Source: Xenoacremonium recifei (Eukaryota; Ascomycota; Sordariomycetes; Hypocreales; Nectriaceae). From it: 64,000 nucleotides of DNA. The notes beneath the pieces were generated by a model that saw only the letters and a list, made by a program, of their open reading frames with translations, searched no databases and was not told where the DNA came from. Positions 32,799-44,800 of this stretch are shown here, in pieces. The translations under genes and the position numbers were made by a program. The first letter of the stretch is position 1. Each line of letters opens with the position of its first letter. The stretch is from the NCBI GenBank assembly GCA_012184525.1, contig WOFQ01000021.1:310001-374000 (forward strand), read 5' to 3'.

Positions 32799-35700
32799 GA
32801 TGGCGGTGTTTTCTTCTTTTCGAATTGGTTATTCGCGACCCGCCGCAGGACCTCCTTCGAGCATTCTCCAATCGCCTCGGGACTTTTGGCCTAACAGGAT
32901 CTTGATACTGGTCTCGGCGACTTTATTGTCCACTCTCGATATTCATCAAATTCGATACGCAAAAGGGACCGGAGGGCGGACGATGTGTCGGAGCGGAGGC
33001 GCGCCCGTGGTGGGGAGAGGAGATTCGAAAATCTGGAGCTTCGGGAGGGGAAAGCTGCAAGGACAGGAGCCTCGCGAAACGATATCGAGCGCGAAGATTC
33101 GGCGCAAGAGTGCGTCAGAGGATGGTCGGGCGGGATTTGGTGAGTAAACAGGTTTGAGTTGGAAGAAGAAGAGGAGAAGGGTTCTAAATGGATGCCTCGC
33201 ACACGAAGTTGGGCCGGGGGCGTCATGGTTCGGTTCTTCAGGTTGGCACGTTGGGTCCCGCCTTCCATCCCATCTCCTGGTCTCTGCGCTCAGAGTGCAG
33301 GAGCATCGTGACCTTGCCGGGAGCACGAGCACTGGAGCGCGCCAAGTGGGGCCGAGAAGACGACGTTGCGGGGTTGCTCTTCACAGGTGCCCATGCAGCC
33401 ACGTTCCAGTGAAATTCAGGGCTCAAAGCTCCTGAACGATAGACACAATACGGGGGATCGGGCTCTCTCTGGGGCATTGAGTTGGGGCGGTGGAGGTGCT
33501 AAAGGGCGGTTGAGTTACAGGGGTCTCCAGCACTAACAGTCTAACTGAACCTCGTACCTTAGCCCTGGAGCGGAAGGTGGCGGGCGTCGCTCCTGCACTG
33601 AACGACCGGGAGTGGAGAGAGTAGGTCATGCGTAACTGCTGAGAGGGCAGGCACCTCGTCGACCAACCACTTCTCCCGAAGGCCGATGCTATTCCGACAG
33701 TCACAGGAAGCTCACTGCTCCTCGACATCCCTGATTTTGCAAATGTCTTCGTCGCCCCCTGATCACCTTTCATTGCAGGTACATGTATCCCCAGCTCGGA
33801 CCTCCCGGCAGGGCGGGAAAGTCTGGGGAAATGCGACATTAGCGAACTTCTGGAGTGAGTTGGTGATGCGGACTGGATTCTGAGAGGTGCGGCAATACAG
33901 GCGAGTCCACCCTTGTTGGCAGTGCCCGGCTGTCGCCCTAGCCTAACGATCTCCAGGGACCGTCATCAAAAGCTCGATTGTCGCTGCAGGTCAAAAAATG
34001 GCTAAGACCAAATCACCTGGATTGTTCTGGTCTCCCTTGCGCGCATGATTCGTGCAGCATCCAAGACCATGATCAGTTCAACTTGGGGGAAGTTTGGAAG
34101 CAAGCGGGGAGACGAGCCACCCTCTCGCGATTGTTCCCCGAATCCGGGCCGAGGCTGCCCGCCTGGAATTACAACCAGCACCCATACGGCATAGACGAGT
34201 TCGAAGCAATATAGCGCCCTCAACCCCACAGCGCGTCCTGCCGGCTTGGCCCAGGTTGCCACGTTCGGGCATCGGAGCGGCGTTCGATGAAGCTGTCGAA
34301 ATGCCGATCAGGGTTGTGATTCCGGGGAAGGGCATGCAATTGGTTTGGCCCTGCTCAACTTGTAACCGGTGCCTCGGAGGCGCACTCTCCAGGCTAGACT
34401 CGGAGAAGCTCCTTTGGAGGTTCTCCGTCGTGACCAGACAAAATATGCGGGGTGCTGGAATTCAAGCATCAATTGCTCCGTAAGCATAGGCAAAGGTAAT
34501 TACGAGGTTGTGTTGATCAGGCACCCTTGTTAGTGAGCCGGGCCCAAGTGGTCTTCGCCTTGCATGAACTGGGTTGTCGCCACAGAACCGTACAAGCATC
34601 TAGGGTTGTGTGACGAGCTGCCAGTCTGTCACAATAAGGATCACCTTGCCCTTGTAGGAGTGCTACATAGGCGTGCTTCAGTTCGTGAGCTCCAGATCCC
34701 AAGAATCTTCAATGATTCATGGCTCGAGATATTCTCTTGGTAAGGATTTGTAAGTTGATTATGATACCTTTGACGGCATGAAAAATGAGTCCTAGCCTTG
34801 TCAATATGCCTCCTACTAATGCCAAACATCTGACGAGTGAGCATCATCAGGCGATCGAGTTCCACGGTTCATGATCGCCGACACGGTGAAGCAGCATACG
34901 AGACGCAGCACGTGACTCTGTCAGGTGCTTGAAGGAGTATGTATATGCTTAAGGCACTGAACTGTATGTACGTAGGAATTGAACCCATCGGACTTTGGTG
35001 TGGAAGGGCTGTAGAAGCTTCCATCGTTCGTCATGGTAGGACAATGTTCGACCCAGCCTTGCTGCATGTCAGCCATTATTTCACTACATACATTGTGGCA
35101 CACATGCAGGCTACATGCGGACAATATACCTGTCCAATATGTCATTCCACGTCATTCTTGTGTGAAGCCGACCAAACAAAGGCGTCGCTAATTATTGAGG
35201 TTACTCGTGTTGTGCCTGTGGTTGTTGCGGAGGGAATAGAGGTGTCGCACACGATATTAGGTAATGTAAAAGGTCAGAATGCCTCGTCCAAGGCTGAGTT
35301 GAATCGATAGACATAGCCTCCCGTACAGCTCACAGAGATGTATGTAAGATGATGTGCAAATGCAGGAGCCGCATCGTCCAGTAATCGAGCGACGAGGGAA
35401 TCGCGATGTTTCGGGTCGATGCTTTAGGGTAGATCCTGCGAAGGTAGAGAAGCGTTACTAAATTTAGGCATCGTCGCGCATCGAAGCCTCCTTCCAAACG
35501 CACCAGCAAAGTCACCTGACACGACACAAGTCCCTCCTTTTGGCCTTTTGGCCTGTCCCATCACTCGTGCCCCGGCTGCCCTCCATCTCACGACGCCCTC
35601 CCATGAGATTGGGCACGTCCGGCCCCCAACGGAGCAATGAAACGCCTGGGATCGGCTCCCGACCACCCTCCCCGCCGCGGCCGCCTCCCCTCTGGCCATC

Positions 35701-36640
35701 ATTCGCTGGCCCTGCCGGTCAGAGCGACAAATGAGGCCCATCGGCCGCGTCGTTCTGATGCAGACCCCCCAGCGCTGCGACTGGACCGTCAGCACCAAAC
35801 GAGTCGGCAGCCAATGGCCAGAGACGCTCATGCACAAGGTGCTCCGACTCTCATGCGGCGGTGGAGGGCTGGACCAGACTGAGTGAACAGCCGGACTGAC
35901 CTCCAGTATTGGCCCCCATCTTTGTTGAGCCGCGACGTGTCTGCTGTCCGGTGCTCTGCGAGTTCCCCCCGTCCTTGTCGTATCAGTCTCAGGTGGAAGA
36001 TGCCTGCTGCTGCTACTGCTGCCGCGTCCAGCTGCTTTCCCGCGCCCGTGTCCCCGGGACGCCAGTTCTTCCTCAAGCACTCTCAAGTTGAGACGTTCTC
36101 GAAGCTTGCCTTGGACCTGTCAGCGACAGTTGGTTCCCTCCTCTCGGCATCAGATCCGCGCGCCTGTTTCAGTTGCTCAGCCCTACCGAAGCCGCGGGCC
36201 CCAAAGACTCCATTCGTGGGGTGCACTGAGCACCGTTGCCAGTACATCGTGGCGGAGGCCCTGCGCCCCCCCGGTCGCTTAAGGGTCTTCGGTCGTCGTC
36301 GGTGCCTCTTTGCTGACGGGGTCTGATCCCTGAGCTTCATCTGACTCTCCTCCCTCTTTCGATTGTGAACAATATCTCTCATCTATCGTCGTCGCCTCAC
36401 AAAGACACAAAACCAAGCGGTCGGATCCTCCCTCAATCGTAGCCGTCGTCCTACTCACCTGCGCGCGCGTGTGAAGCTCCAACCGTCTCACTGATCTGCG
36501 AAAACCGTTTGCGACGAGACGAACCGTCGATTCCGATCCCTCTAGAATTTGTCAGCGTTGTGTATGGTGCCATCCGAAACTGTTTTGCGATCGATATCTG
36601 GCGACCCCAGCGGCGCCAGACGTCAATGTCGATTTAGACC
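32799..36640. other. Intergenic region, about 3.8 kb, no gene seen
   Basis: It lies between divergent genes (zinc-cluster factor on the minus strand, Cys-rich surface protein on the plus strand), so both promoters are here. Frames up to about 220 codons (for example 35424-36086) overlap on several frames and are Arg/Ser-rich, typical of chance frames in GC-rich DNA. The 500 bp before 36641 are pyrimidine-rich, as in leaders. Confidence 0.4.
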
Positions 36641-38334
36641 ATGAGGGCCTGGGGATGCTACTCATGCGCCGCCTCGGTGATGGGCGCCCTCTGGGTTCTC
36701 ACCAGCGAGGCGGCCGAGTACAAGCGCTTGGATGGCATTCACCGGATCGAAAAGGCGCAAGTGACTGAGCGCGCGGTTCTGGGCCGGCGGGACGAAGAGG
36801 TTTGCGGCGCGAGCATGAAGCTTTGTCCGTCCAGTTTTGACGGCGGATGCTGTCCAGTCAACTACGATTGCGCGAAAGAGAGCTGCTACGGAACGACCAA
36901 AGGCCCCACGACTTGCGGAACGAAGACAGGCTGGTTTGTCTGCGATCCCGTATATGGAGGTGAGCTCGTACTGGAACTTTTGATACCCAAGGTGGCCATA
37001 CATGCTGACGTGCTGCAGGTGGCTGTTGTCCGGACGGGTACTTGTGTGAGACTGCGGATGCCTGCGTCCCTCCGACCGGCTCAGCCTACACATACCAATG
37101 TCCGACTGGCCAGTATTTGTGCCCGGCATCGGCGAGTTACGGATGCTGTCCCAGCGGTATGGGATGCGCTGTCAACCAGTGCTATTCTACCGAGAAGGAG
37201 ACCCTCACTACGACCATGACAATCACCACTACTAGAGACGGTTCGAAGGTGACATTCAAGTCCACCGCTGTCTCCGTCTCAACCCCAGAGGAACCGACGG
37301 CTGAAGTTACGGCTGGCTCTGACAGCGATCAAGTCGTTCTGAAATATTTCCCTTCCTCGATCCCCAAAGTTACACCATCATCCACGGCATCTGATGATGG
37401 CGGTGGTGGCGGTGGAATTTCCAAGGGAGCGATTGCTGGTATCGTTGCTGGCTCTGTCGCCTTTCTTATAATCGTTTTGGTTGCTACTTTCATCACCATC
37501 CGTCATTTGAACAAGGTGGTGGCTGCAGTGAGCAACTCGAAGAAGTCTGATAGTTCTAACCCTCGTCCACCGATGAGGGAGTTCAAGCCCACCGACTCCG
37601 AGATTGATGCCCTCAGCGTCGACCCTCTCATGATGTCGCCCAGGCCGGCACATCCTCGTCCAGAGATGCCTCGCCACTCGCCTATGGACACGCCGGATCT
37701 CAGCTCTGGCGGGCCAACGCCGAGCGCACCAGGTGGTTATCAGCAGGTGTCGGGGAGCGAGAGGAACAGCAGACAAACGAGCTTCGATGCAGACGACTAC
37801 TTCAATGCTGCTCCAGCTGCCAATCACAGGCTGAGCCAGTATTCGGGCTTTACGGCACCCTCCTCGAACCGCGTCAGCGGCGACTCACACGGAGCATACA
37901 CCCATGTGCGACACTGGAGCAATGCCTCGGATGGCTCTGATGGCCAGGCCCCTGGGACGTTGTCTCCCCCCGCCCCGTTGGAGCTTGATGCCGCCCCTGT
38001 TGTGTCGGAGCTTCCTGGATCACCACCCGCCAGTGCAGTTCCCCCAGAAGAACGACGTCGATCTAGCACTAGTAGCGCTGGCGGTATGTCAAGACCACCT
38101 CTCAGCCACCAGAGGAGACGCAGTGAGCAACGTAACCGCAGCGGCTCGACTCCACAACCACCCCTGACTGCGGTCACCGAGGAGATGCATGGGTTTCATG
38201 GGCCGAGTGATCATCTTGTAGGCCAAACCACGCATCGGCCTGTGACACGGAGCACCGTGGCTTCAGGAGGCAACGAATCTCCACCAGAAAACACACAAAC
38301 AGAAGAGACCGGGGAGGACGAAATCGAAAGGTAA
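36641..38334 (+). CDS. Cys-rich single-pass membrane protein (putative cell-surface protein)
   Basis: Exon 1 is 36641-36959, a 59-nt intron 36960-37018, exon 2 37019-38334; 544 residues. The N-terminus (SVMGALWVLTSEAAE) looks like a signal peptide. The ectodomain has three Cys-rich modules around GGCCPVNYDC, GGCCPDGYLC and GCCPSGMGC, then a Thr/Ser-rich stalk likely to be O-glycosylated. A Gly run leads into one transmembrane helix (GAIAGIVAGSVAFLIIVLVATFI), followed by a basic stop-transfer segment and about 270 disordered cytosolic residues rich in Pro, Ser and Arg. This layout resembles fungal wall sensors and mucin-like surface proteins; sensing or adhesion is inferred, and I recognise no named family. 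Confidence 0.85.
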
Positions 38335-39881
38335 TATGATTTTCGCGAACACTCATTCATTGGTCGGCAGTAGCGTTTGCTTCATTTGCTTTTCACAGTA
38401 TATTATATGTCATTTTCTAAGTTGTCTCCTTTTCTTTGGTAAAGCGGACGGAGTTATAGGTTGAGTTTATCAGGCGTTGCTTGGACGGGTATGGTATACC
38501 ATATTGATGTATTCTGAAAGGGATATCAAACAAGGATAGATGGCTGGATAAGGTCAAGCTGTTGAGCTTAGGTTACATCTAGTTTTTATTGAAAACATGA
38601 TAAATACGAGTTTCTGAGATCTCGTAATTGTTCCTCAGTTTTGAAGCTTGCTCATTGGAAGCGGTTTTGGATATTGTAAAGATACATACGGGGCACTATT
38701 AATAGAGAGAATGTGTTTGACAGGACATCGTGCTCACTGAATCCCTGATCCATGGCCCAAGATGCTGTCGCGGTGGGGAACTGATACTCTCTGGGCGATC
38801 TGCATCGGATCTGAGGCTGGAAGCTTACGCCGGGGGATCTGCACAACTAGGCGCATTGAGTTTGGTATAGCAGTCGTCGAAGGATGGCGAGTGGTGCTTG
38901 GCATGAGAGTCTGGAATAGTCTAATGGACATAAAGTTAGTAAGGTTGGGTTTACGCCGACACGTAGACAGTGGTTCATTGTGCACGGCGCTGATAAATGA
39001 GAGAAGTCTGGTCAAAAGGTTTATTTATGAGGTATGGCATGCCGAGCTGTGAACTTGCTCGCCTTGAATATTCCTCTGGTAGAATCATATGTTGAACATA
39101 GGAAAATGTCTAAGGGGTACGACTTTATAATAGTCAGAGGTAAGCACAGTTACTCATATCTAAATGTAACATCTACCCTTGGGTATTCTGGGTAGTTTCT
39201 ACCAGGCTTCACTTGGCACCTTTCCCGGGCTGACGTCTGAGTTCGTAGGCTTATTAATAAGCTGTGTGGATGCGGATTTGAAGGTTCATGGGTTGGAGGG
39301 TGTGAGAGTTGGGGATTTGAGTGTGACGCCTTTGCTCCCGAGGTGAGTGCTGGTGATACATATGCTTTGCGATGAGTACCTTACTGACGAGAGGTAGTGG
39401 TCGTGAGTTGAGATGCCGGGCTTGAGGGATAGATGCTAACGAGAACATAGATCCGCAAATCGTCGCATATGTAATTGGTCAGATTGCATCTGAAAAGGCT
39501 GTAAGGGAGCATCAACTATGAGTGTATTGCCGTTGTTCCTCTCATCGGAGGCCTTTGCTGGGATGCTTGAGGGAGTGTCGACGAAGGTTTGGATTAGGCT
39601 TCGGCTATTGCCTACCTTCAATTCTATATGTGGCCTAATTACTGAAAATTGCAAAAAAGAAGCATTGTTTGGTGAAAGGCCAACTGATGTATAGGGAGTG
39701 GGATCTTATTGTAGTTTATGCTTGGACTGGAATGCGCTGGTGCAGCTCGGCGCGACTTTGGACCGCCTTATTGCAATCGAAATTTTGGGCGCCTCAGGTC
39801 TCAACTGAGGCGCCAGACTTCTTGAACCACATATCAACTTCAATTCCCTCAGTCGCACTTATCTCATACTGAAGCTTGTCT
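38335..39881. other. Intergenic region, about 1.5 kb, AT-richer
   Basis: It contains the 3' end of the preceding gene and the promoter of the hydrolase at 39882. The composition is clearly more AT-rich than the surrounding genes. No frame is convincing. Confidence 0.4.
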
Positions 39882-40970
39882 ATGATGCATATTCTGAGTA
39901 CTCTTCATAGTTGGCTTCGGCCAACACTTGTTGCCCTTTTCAGACCCGACATCCCCTGGAGACTTCGCTGGCGGCTCTTCTTTCTCCTCCAGCCCGTGAC
40001 TCTCGTCACCAATTCCATCACCACTTTACCCTACGTTCTTTCACGTCCGTTCGTCGTGGAATGGCTGCAAATCACTCACTCGCTTTGTATTAGAGCTCTC
40101 GTCTACAAATCACCCGGCGTAGGACGCGGTCGCAAGCTTCGCCCGATTCACGTAGACATCCATAGCGGCGCGTTCATCGGCGGTCTTCCAGAGAGCTTAG
40201 CCTCCTTTGATGAGCGTGTCGCGAGAGAGACGGGCGCTGTGGTCGTCGGCATCACGTACCGTTGTGCGCCGGAGCACATCTTTCCCACGGCTATCGACGA
40301 CGTGGACGCAGCCATCAGATGGATTCAGGAGAACGCCGAGGAAAGATGGGGAGCGGACGCGACTCTCATGACTACGGGAGGCTTCTCAGCGGGCGGAAAC
40401 CTCGCCATTGCGGCAACACAGCAAGAGAGATGCCATGCTCCGGCGCCAACGGCAATCAAGGCTACGGTCACATTCTATGCACCCATCGATCTCCGCCTGA
40501 AGCCCGAAGATAAGCCTCATCCGGCATCGATACCAAAGAGGGACCCTGCCACTGTATTGCTGCCGCTGTTCGACTCTTACGCTGGACCTGTGCGGGCGAA
40601 GAACATGGATAACCCGAGGTTGAATCCCATATTGGCGGCAAGGGAGACATTACCAGAGAAGATGCTATTAGTGGTTCCTGGAATCGATATCTTGGTCGCG
40701 GAACAGACCTCGTTTGCGGACAGAGTCAACGGCGAGGATGATCAAGCGGAAGACAGAGACATGCCTAGAGTCGAGGTCATGTATGTGGAGGATGCATTCC
40801 ACGGATATCTAGAAGGTGAGTGTCCATGTCACAATTTGCTTCTGTTACTGACGACGTTTTGAGTCCCGAACGTTGTGGTAAAGAAGGAAGTGAAGGATAT
40901 GGCTTTCAGCCGGGGAATCGAGGTTCTGAGAGAGACCTATGCTAAGCACGGATGGACTTGGGAAGGCTAA
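39882..40970 (+). CDS. Alpha/beta hydrolase, HSL/esterase (fold-3) type, possibly membrane-anchored
   Basis: Exon 1 is 39882-40815, a 48-nt intron 40816-40863 (branch TACTGAC), exon 2 40864-40970; 346 residues. The N-terminus has hydrophobic stretches (LFFLLQPVTLVTNSI), likely an anchor. The core follows the hormone-sensitive-lipase order: an oxyanion-hole segment HVDIHSGAFIGGL, then TGAVVVGITYRCAPEHIFPT, IDDVDAAIRWIQEN, nucleophile motif GFSAGG, the acid residue in PGIDILV and the catalytic His in DAFHGY. The usual HGGG is here HSGA, one deviation near the oxyanion hole. Substrate unknown; an ester or lactone hydrolase is the family expectation. A second in-frame ATG is at 39885. Confidence 0.88.
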
Positions 40971-41892
40971 TGAGGGTCGAAACCTTCTGTATATTTTACT
41001 TACATCCGCTTGCCCTGCGTTTGTTTGTTCTAGCTGGCGTTGGAGGTTGCTTGCGACAGAAGCGAGCCCAGGTTGTACAGAAAGATGATACCCCACTCTA
41101 TATAGAGCTCGAATCAATGCTCACGGAATCACAATCGCTTCAATACGAAGTTGGTGGAATGCGGGATGTTTACCATGGAACTGAGACGCTCCAAGTACAA
41201 GTAAGCGCTGGCTCCCGACGGGCCGGCCCAGGACGGACCCGCACTGGCTGTTTGCTGGGTCTGCAAACGTCCCAAAACCTCCCTTTCGTTAGTTATTGAA
41301 GCCTGAGATTATTGATTATGTTGATGCTTTGAAAATCCCGTATTAAACACCACAGAGTCTGCTGGACGGTGAGTTTGAGGCTGAAGTGGTAGCAGCTCGA
41401 GGTGTTGGCGGCAAATGGCAACAAGCCCTTTGGAGCAACGGGATGACATCACAACCGCCCAAGTAAATACCAGTCGTGAAGATGGCCGTTGGCTTCCCGA
41501 GACAGCACAGAGAAGGTGGAAAAAGTTGGGCGGCTAATCAATCAAACAACATTGGACGTAAATCAATCAATTCGATGCGATACAAGATTACAGACCCTTG
41601 CAAGGTGTCGCGTCATGACTGAGATCGACTGGCTGGCTGGCTGTCCAACAGGCCACGGCCGCTGGTCGACCCGGCAACAGCAGTAAACAAAGCCTTCGCC
41701 CGCTCCTCGGCAGCCTCGACCAACCATCTGAAGACACACACACCGCCGCCCGCAAACAATACCCCATTGCCCTGAGCGACCCTGAAGATAAAGCGCTCTG
41801 CTTTGCTGTACATGTTTTTGTCTGTTTTATTTTTGCTGTTTTGTCTCTAAAAGCCATTGCTGTACATACCCTTCACCGCAAGCCTCTCTTCG
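40971..41892. promoter_or_regulatory. Upstream region and leader of the 1234-residue protein gene
   Basis: About 920 bp between two plus-strand genes. No gene is supportable. The final 250 bp include short GC-rich segments and a T-rich stretch (41813-41845) directly before the ATG at 41893. Confidence 0.4.
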
Positions 41893-44800
41893 ATGCCCAG
41901 GCGGAACAAAGTCGACGACCTCGACTTTGAGATTCACGTGGACCCGTCTTGCCTGAGCGACCCAATGGAAGAACACGAGCAAGCCCAACATGAGCACGAA
42001 GGTCACGAAGACCCCGTTGCGATAGAAGAGGAGGTTATGGAGGAGCAGAAGGCAGAGGTTGGGGCAGAGCCCAACTCAGAGGCTGATGCTATGGAGACAC
42101 ACGAGGCAAACGATGTCGAAGAAGTCGATATCAGCACAGAGGAGCATGCACCTGTCGAGTCAGAAGCTGAGGCCTCCGAGACGCACAAAGACAACACCGT
42201 CGACGAGACTACCATTGACAACGACCATGAAGAAGAGCAAGCTGAGCTGGAAGTGAGCGCTATCGAGACGCATGAGGACGAGTCTACAGAGGAAGCACAC
42301 ACCCATGATGACGACAAGGAAGACCATATAATACTGGAACAAGATACTGCACAACACGACGACTTGGACGCTGCCTCCGATGCCGCGTCCGTAGACGAGG
42401 CTATACCGGAGATGCACAGCGACGCCGAGCACGAATATTCTGAGCATGAAGACCTGCCAAAGCCTACCCAAACCGAGTCGTCCTGGGAGGATGTCGACTC
42501 TGAAGAGGATGAGGGTCAAGACACTCCACTCGAAGACGAGACCATCACCGTTGAGGACCTAGCTTCTACCGAAGAACATGATGGCGGCAGGGACTCTCTA
42601 GAACACGAGGCCGAAGACGAGGCGGATTACAGTCACCATGAAGAGTCCGCCTCTGATGCTTCTGGCTCTAGACGAGAGTCTGCCATTTCATCTTCCTCAT
42701 ACGACTCTCATCGCCGTCATTCTAGCCGCACCGAGGCACTCATTCACAAGGCCGCTCAAGACATCATCGCCAAGATCGGCCAGGAGAGTCCCCGGGAGTC
42801 ACTTCAAAGCGCCATCGGATCTGAAGGTGGAAGCTATCTGTCCCGTTCACGCCCTGCCAGCATTCGCCAGTCTGAGTCTCGCCAGTCTGTGTCCCGCCAC
42901 TCTATAAGCGAGGAGAGCCACTTCTCAACTGAAGACGAGGAGCAACGATCAACCGGGGGCAACAGCTCTCACCACGAGAACGAGGACGACGTATTCAGTG
43001 ACCACAGTCCGCGCAGCTCGATGGGTTCCATGTCGGAGACGGAGCAGAAGAAGGTCGAAGAGGCCATGGCACAGATGGCTCGGTCGCCGCGCGTGTCAGG
43101 CATTTCGGGCATCTCGCAATATCAGGATGAGGAGGAGGAGTTTGTGCCAACGATTCGGGGCGCGCCTAGGCCGGCGTTCCGATCTCCCTCGTCTGTCAAG
43201 GCGCTTCAGATGTCGTCACCTCCTGCGTCTGTCCTGGGCTCTCCCCGGACTAGTAGACGGTTCCCAACGGTTTCTCGTCTGGGCTCTCCGAGCTTCAATG
43301 TTCAACACTCTCCTAAGAAGACTCCGCCACGATTCAAGAGAAATACACCGCCTTTGGTGCTGCTACATGTCACCTTACTTCCCCTACGTTGGGGTTGGGG
43401 AGACGTGCTGGACCATGCAACTTCGGACGACCTGAGCCAGGAGGCCAAGAACTTGAGAGAAGCCTGGCGAACATTGCAGGACCGCATGGGAGACACGACC
43501 GTGGAGCGAGGTATCCTTCTGCCACACCCTCAGAACGACTATGAGATTCTGGAGGAACGACTACTGGAGGCCTTGGAGCTTCCTATGAGGCGCCGGGCTC
43601 GTATTCTGGAATGCGGCCATTACCTTGGTCCGTCTAACGAGATGACCATCGAGGAGTCTGATAGCGATGAGGATTACTACGATGACTCTGAGAGACGAGG
43701 TTCAAGACTGAGCAAGGCCATGCAGACACACTGGTGCAAGACTTGCCGCTCTGAAATCCACTACGAGTCCCTTGGTCCAGGCAAGATCTTCCGAGTGAAG
43801 GTCTACGCCAGCAACGGGCTGATGAAGGCGGGCGCCTGGGAGGCCTGCTGGAAGGAGATGGAGCGCGTTGACGTCGAGATTGAGCCTATTGTCGAAGTCG
43901 CTGTGGAGGAGGAACTGGCGCGACTGGAGGCTGAGCAGCTGCGTGAGCTCGAGGCCTTAGAAGAACAAGAGCGGCTGCTGGAGGAAGAGAGGCGAGCTTT
44001 TGAGGAGGAGAAGATGGCGCTGGAGAGGCAGCGGGCCGAAGAGGAGGAGCGATTGGAGGAGGAGAAGAGGCTCCGCGCTGAAGAAGAGGAGCGTCGCAGA
44101 ATCGAGGCTGAGGGAGAGCGTCTGCGGATGGAAGAAGAGGAGAATCGCCGAGCGGAACATGAGAGGCGTCGCAGTGAAGAGGAGGAGAAGCTGCGGGCTG
44201 AGGAGGAAGCCCTCCAAGCTGAGGAGGATAAGGCGCGAGCCGAAGAGGAGGCACTCCGAGCTGAGGAGGAGGAGCTCCGAGTTGCTGAGGAAAAGGCTCG
44301 CGCTGAGGAGGAAGAGCGACTTCGAGCTGAAAAGGAGGATCTCAACCGAGAGGCTTCGCATCAGAATGAACCAAGCCATCAAGATGAGGCTCATAACGAA
44401 GATCCCGTCGCCGAATCGTCTCATGAAGATGATAAGAGCCGGGCCTTTGAGGAACACCACAACGAACCCCAAAGTTCATTCAACGAAGGGGAGGGTGCTC
44501 AGCCCTCGACATCCCCTCGAGGCTTATCGTCGTCTCCTATGCCTGGCACTTTCACGTCTACGCCCGCCTTTGACAAACGCCAAAGTAGAGACGAAGAAAG
44601 ACTACGGGACATGTATGGCGAGAGCTCGGCAACTCAACAACCCCGACAATCGTACAGTCAACGCGAAGAATACACCCAGCAGTCGGAATACCAGCAACCC
44701 CGATCGTCCGACTACATGCAGCGCGAGACGCCGCCCTCACCCTCAGTGGAAGCCTTCGCCCGGCGCGAGGAGCGCCGCCAAGCCCTTAAGACGGACTCAC

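Noticed and set aside
34939..35310. 123-codon plus-strand frame with several Cys, considered as a small secreted protein
   Set aside because: No convincing signal peptide cleavage region and no paralogue-like pattern; kept out for lack of support.
35424..36086. 220-codon minus-strand frame
   Set aside because: Low-complexity Arg/Ser/Gly composition with competing frames; no splice partners and no recognisable motif.
43803..44345. Ser/Ala-rich antisense frames over the Glu-rich coiled coil
   Set aside because: Direct consequence of GAG/GAA repeats read on the other strand.
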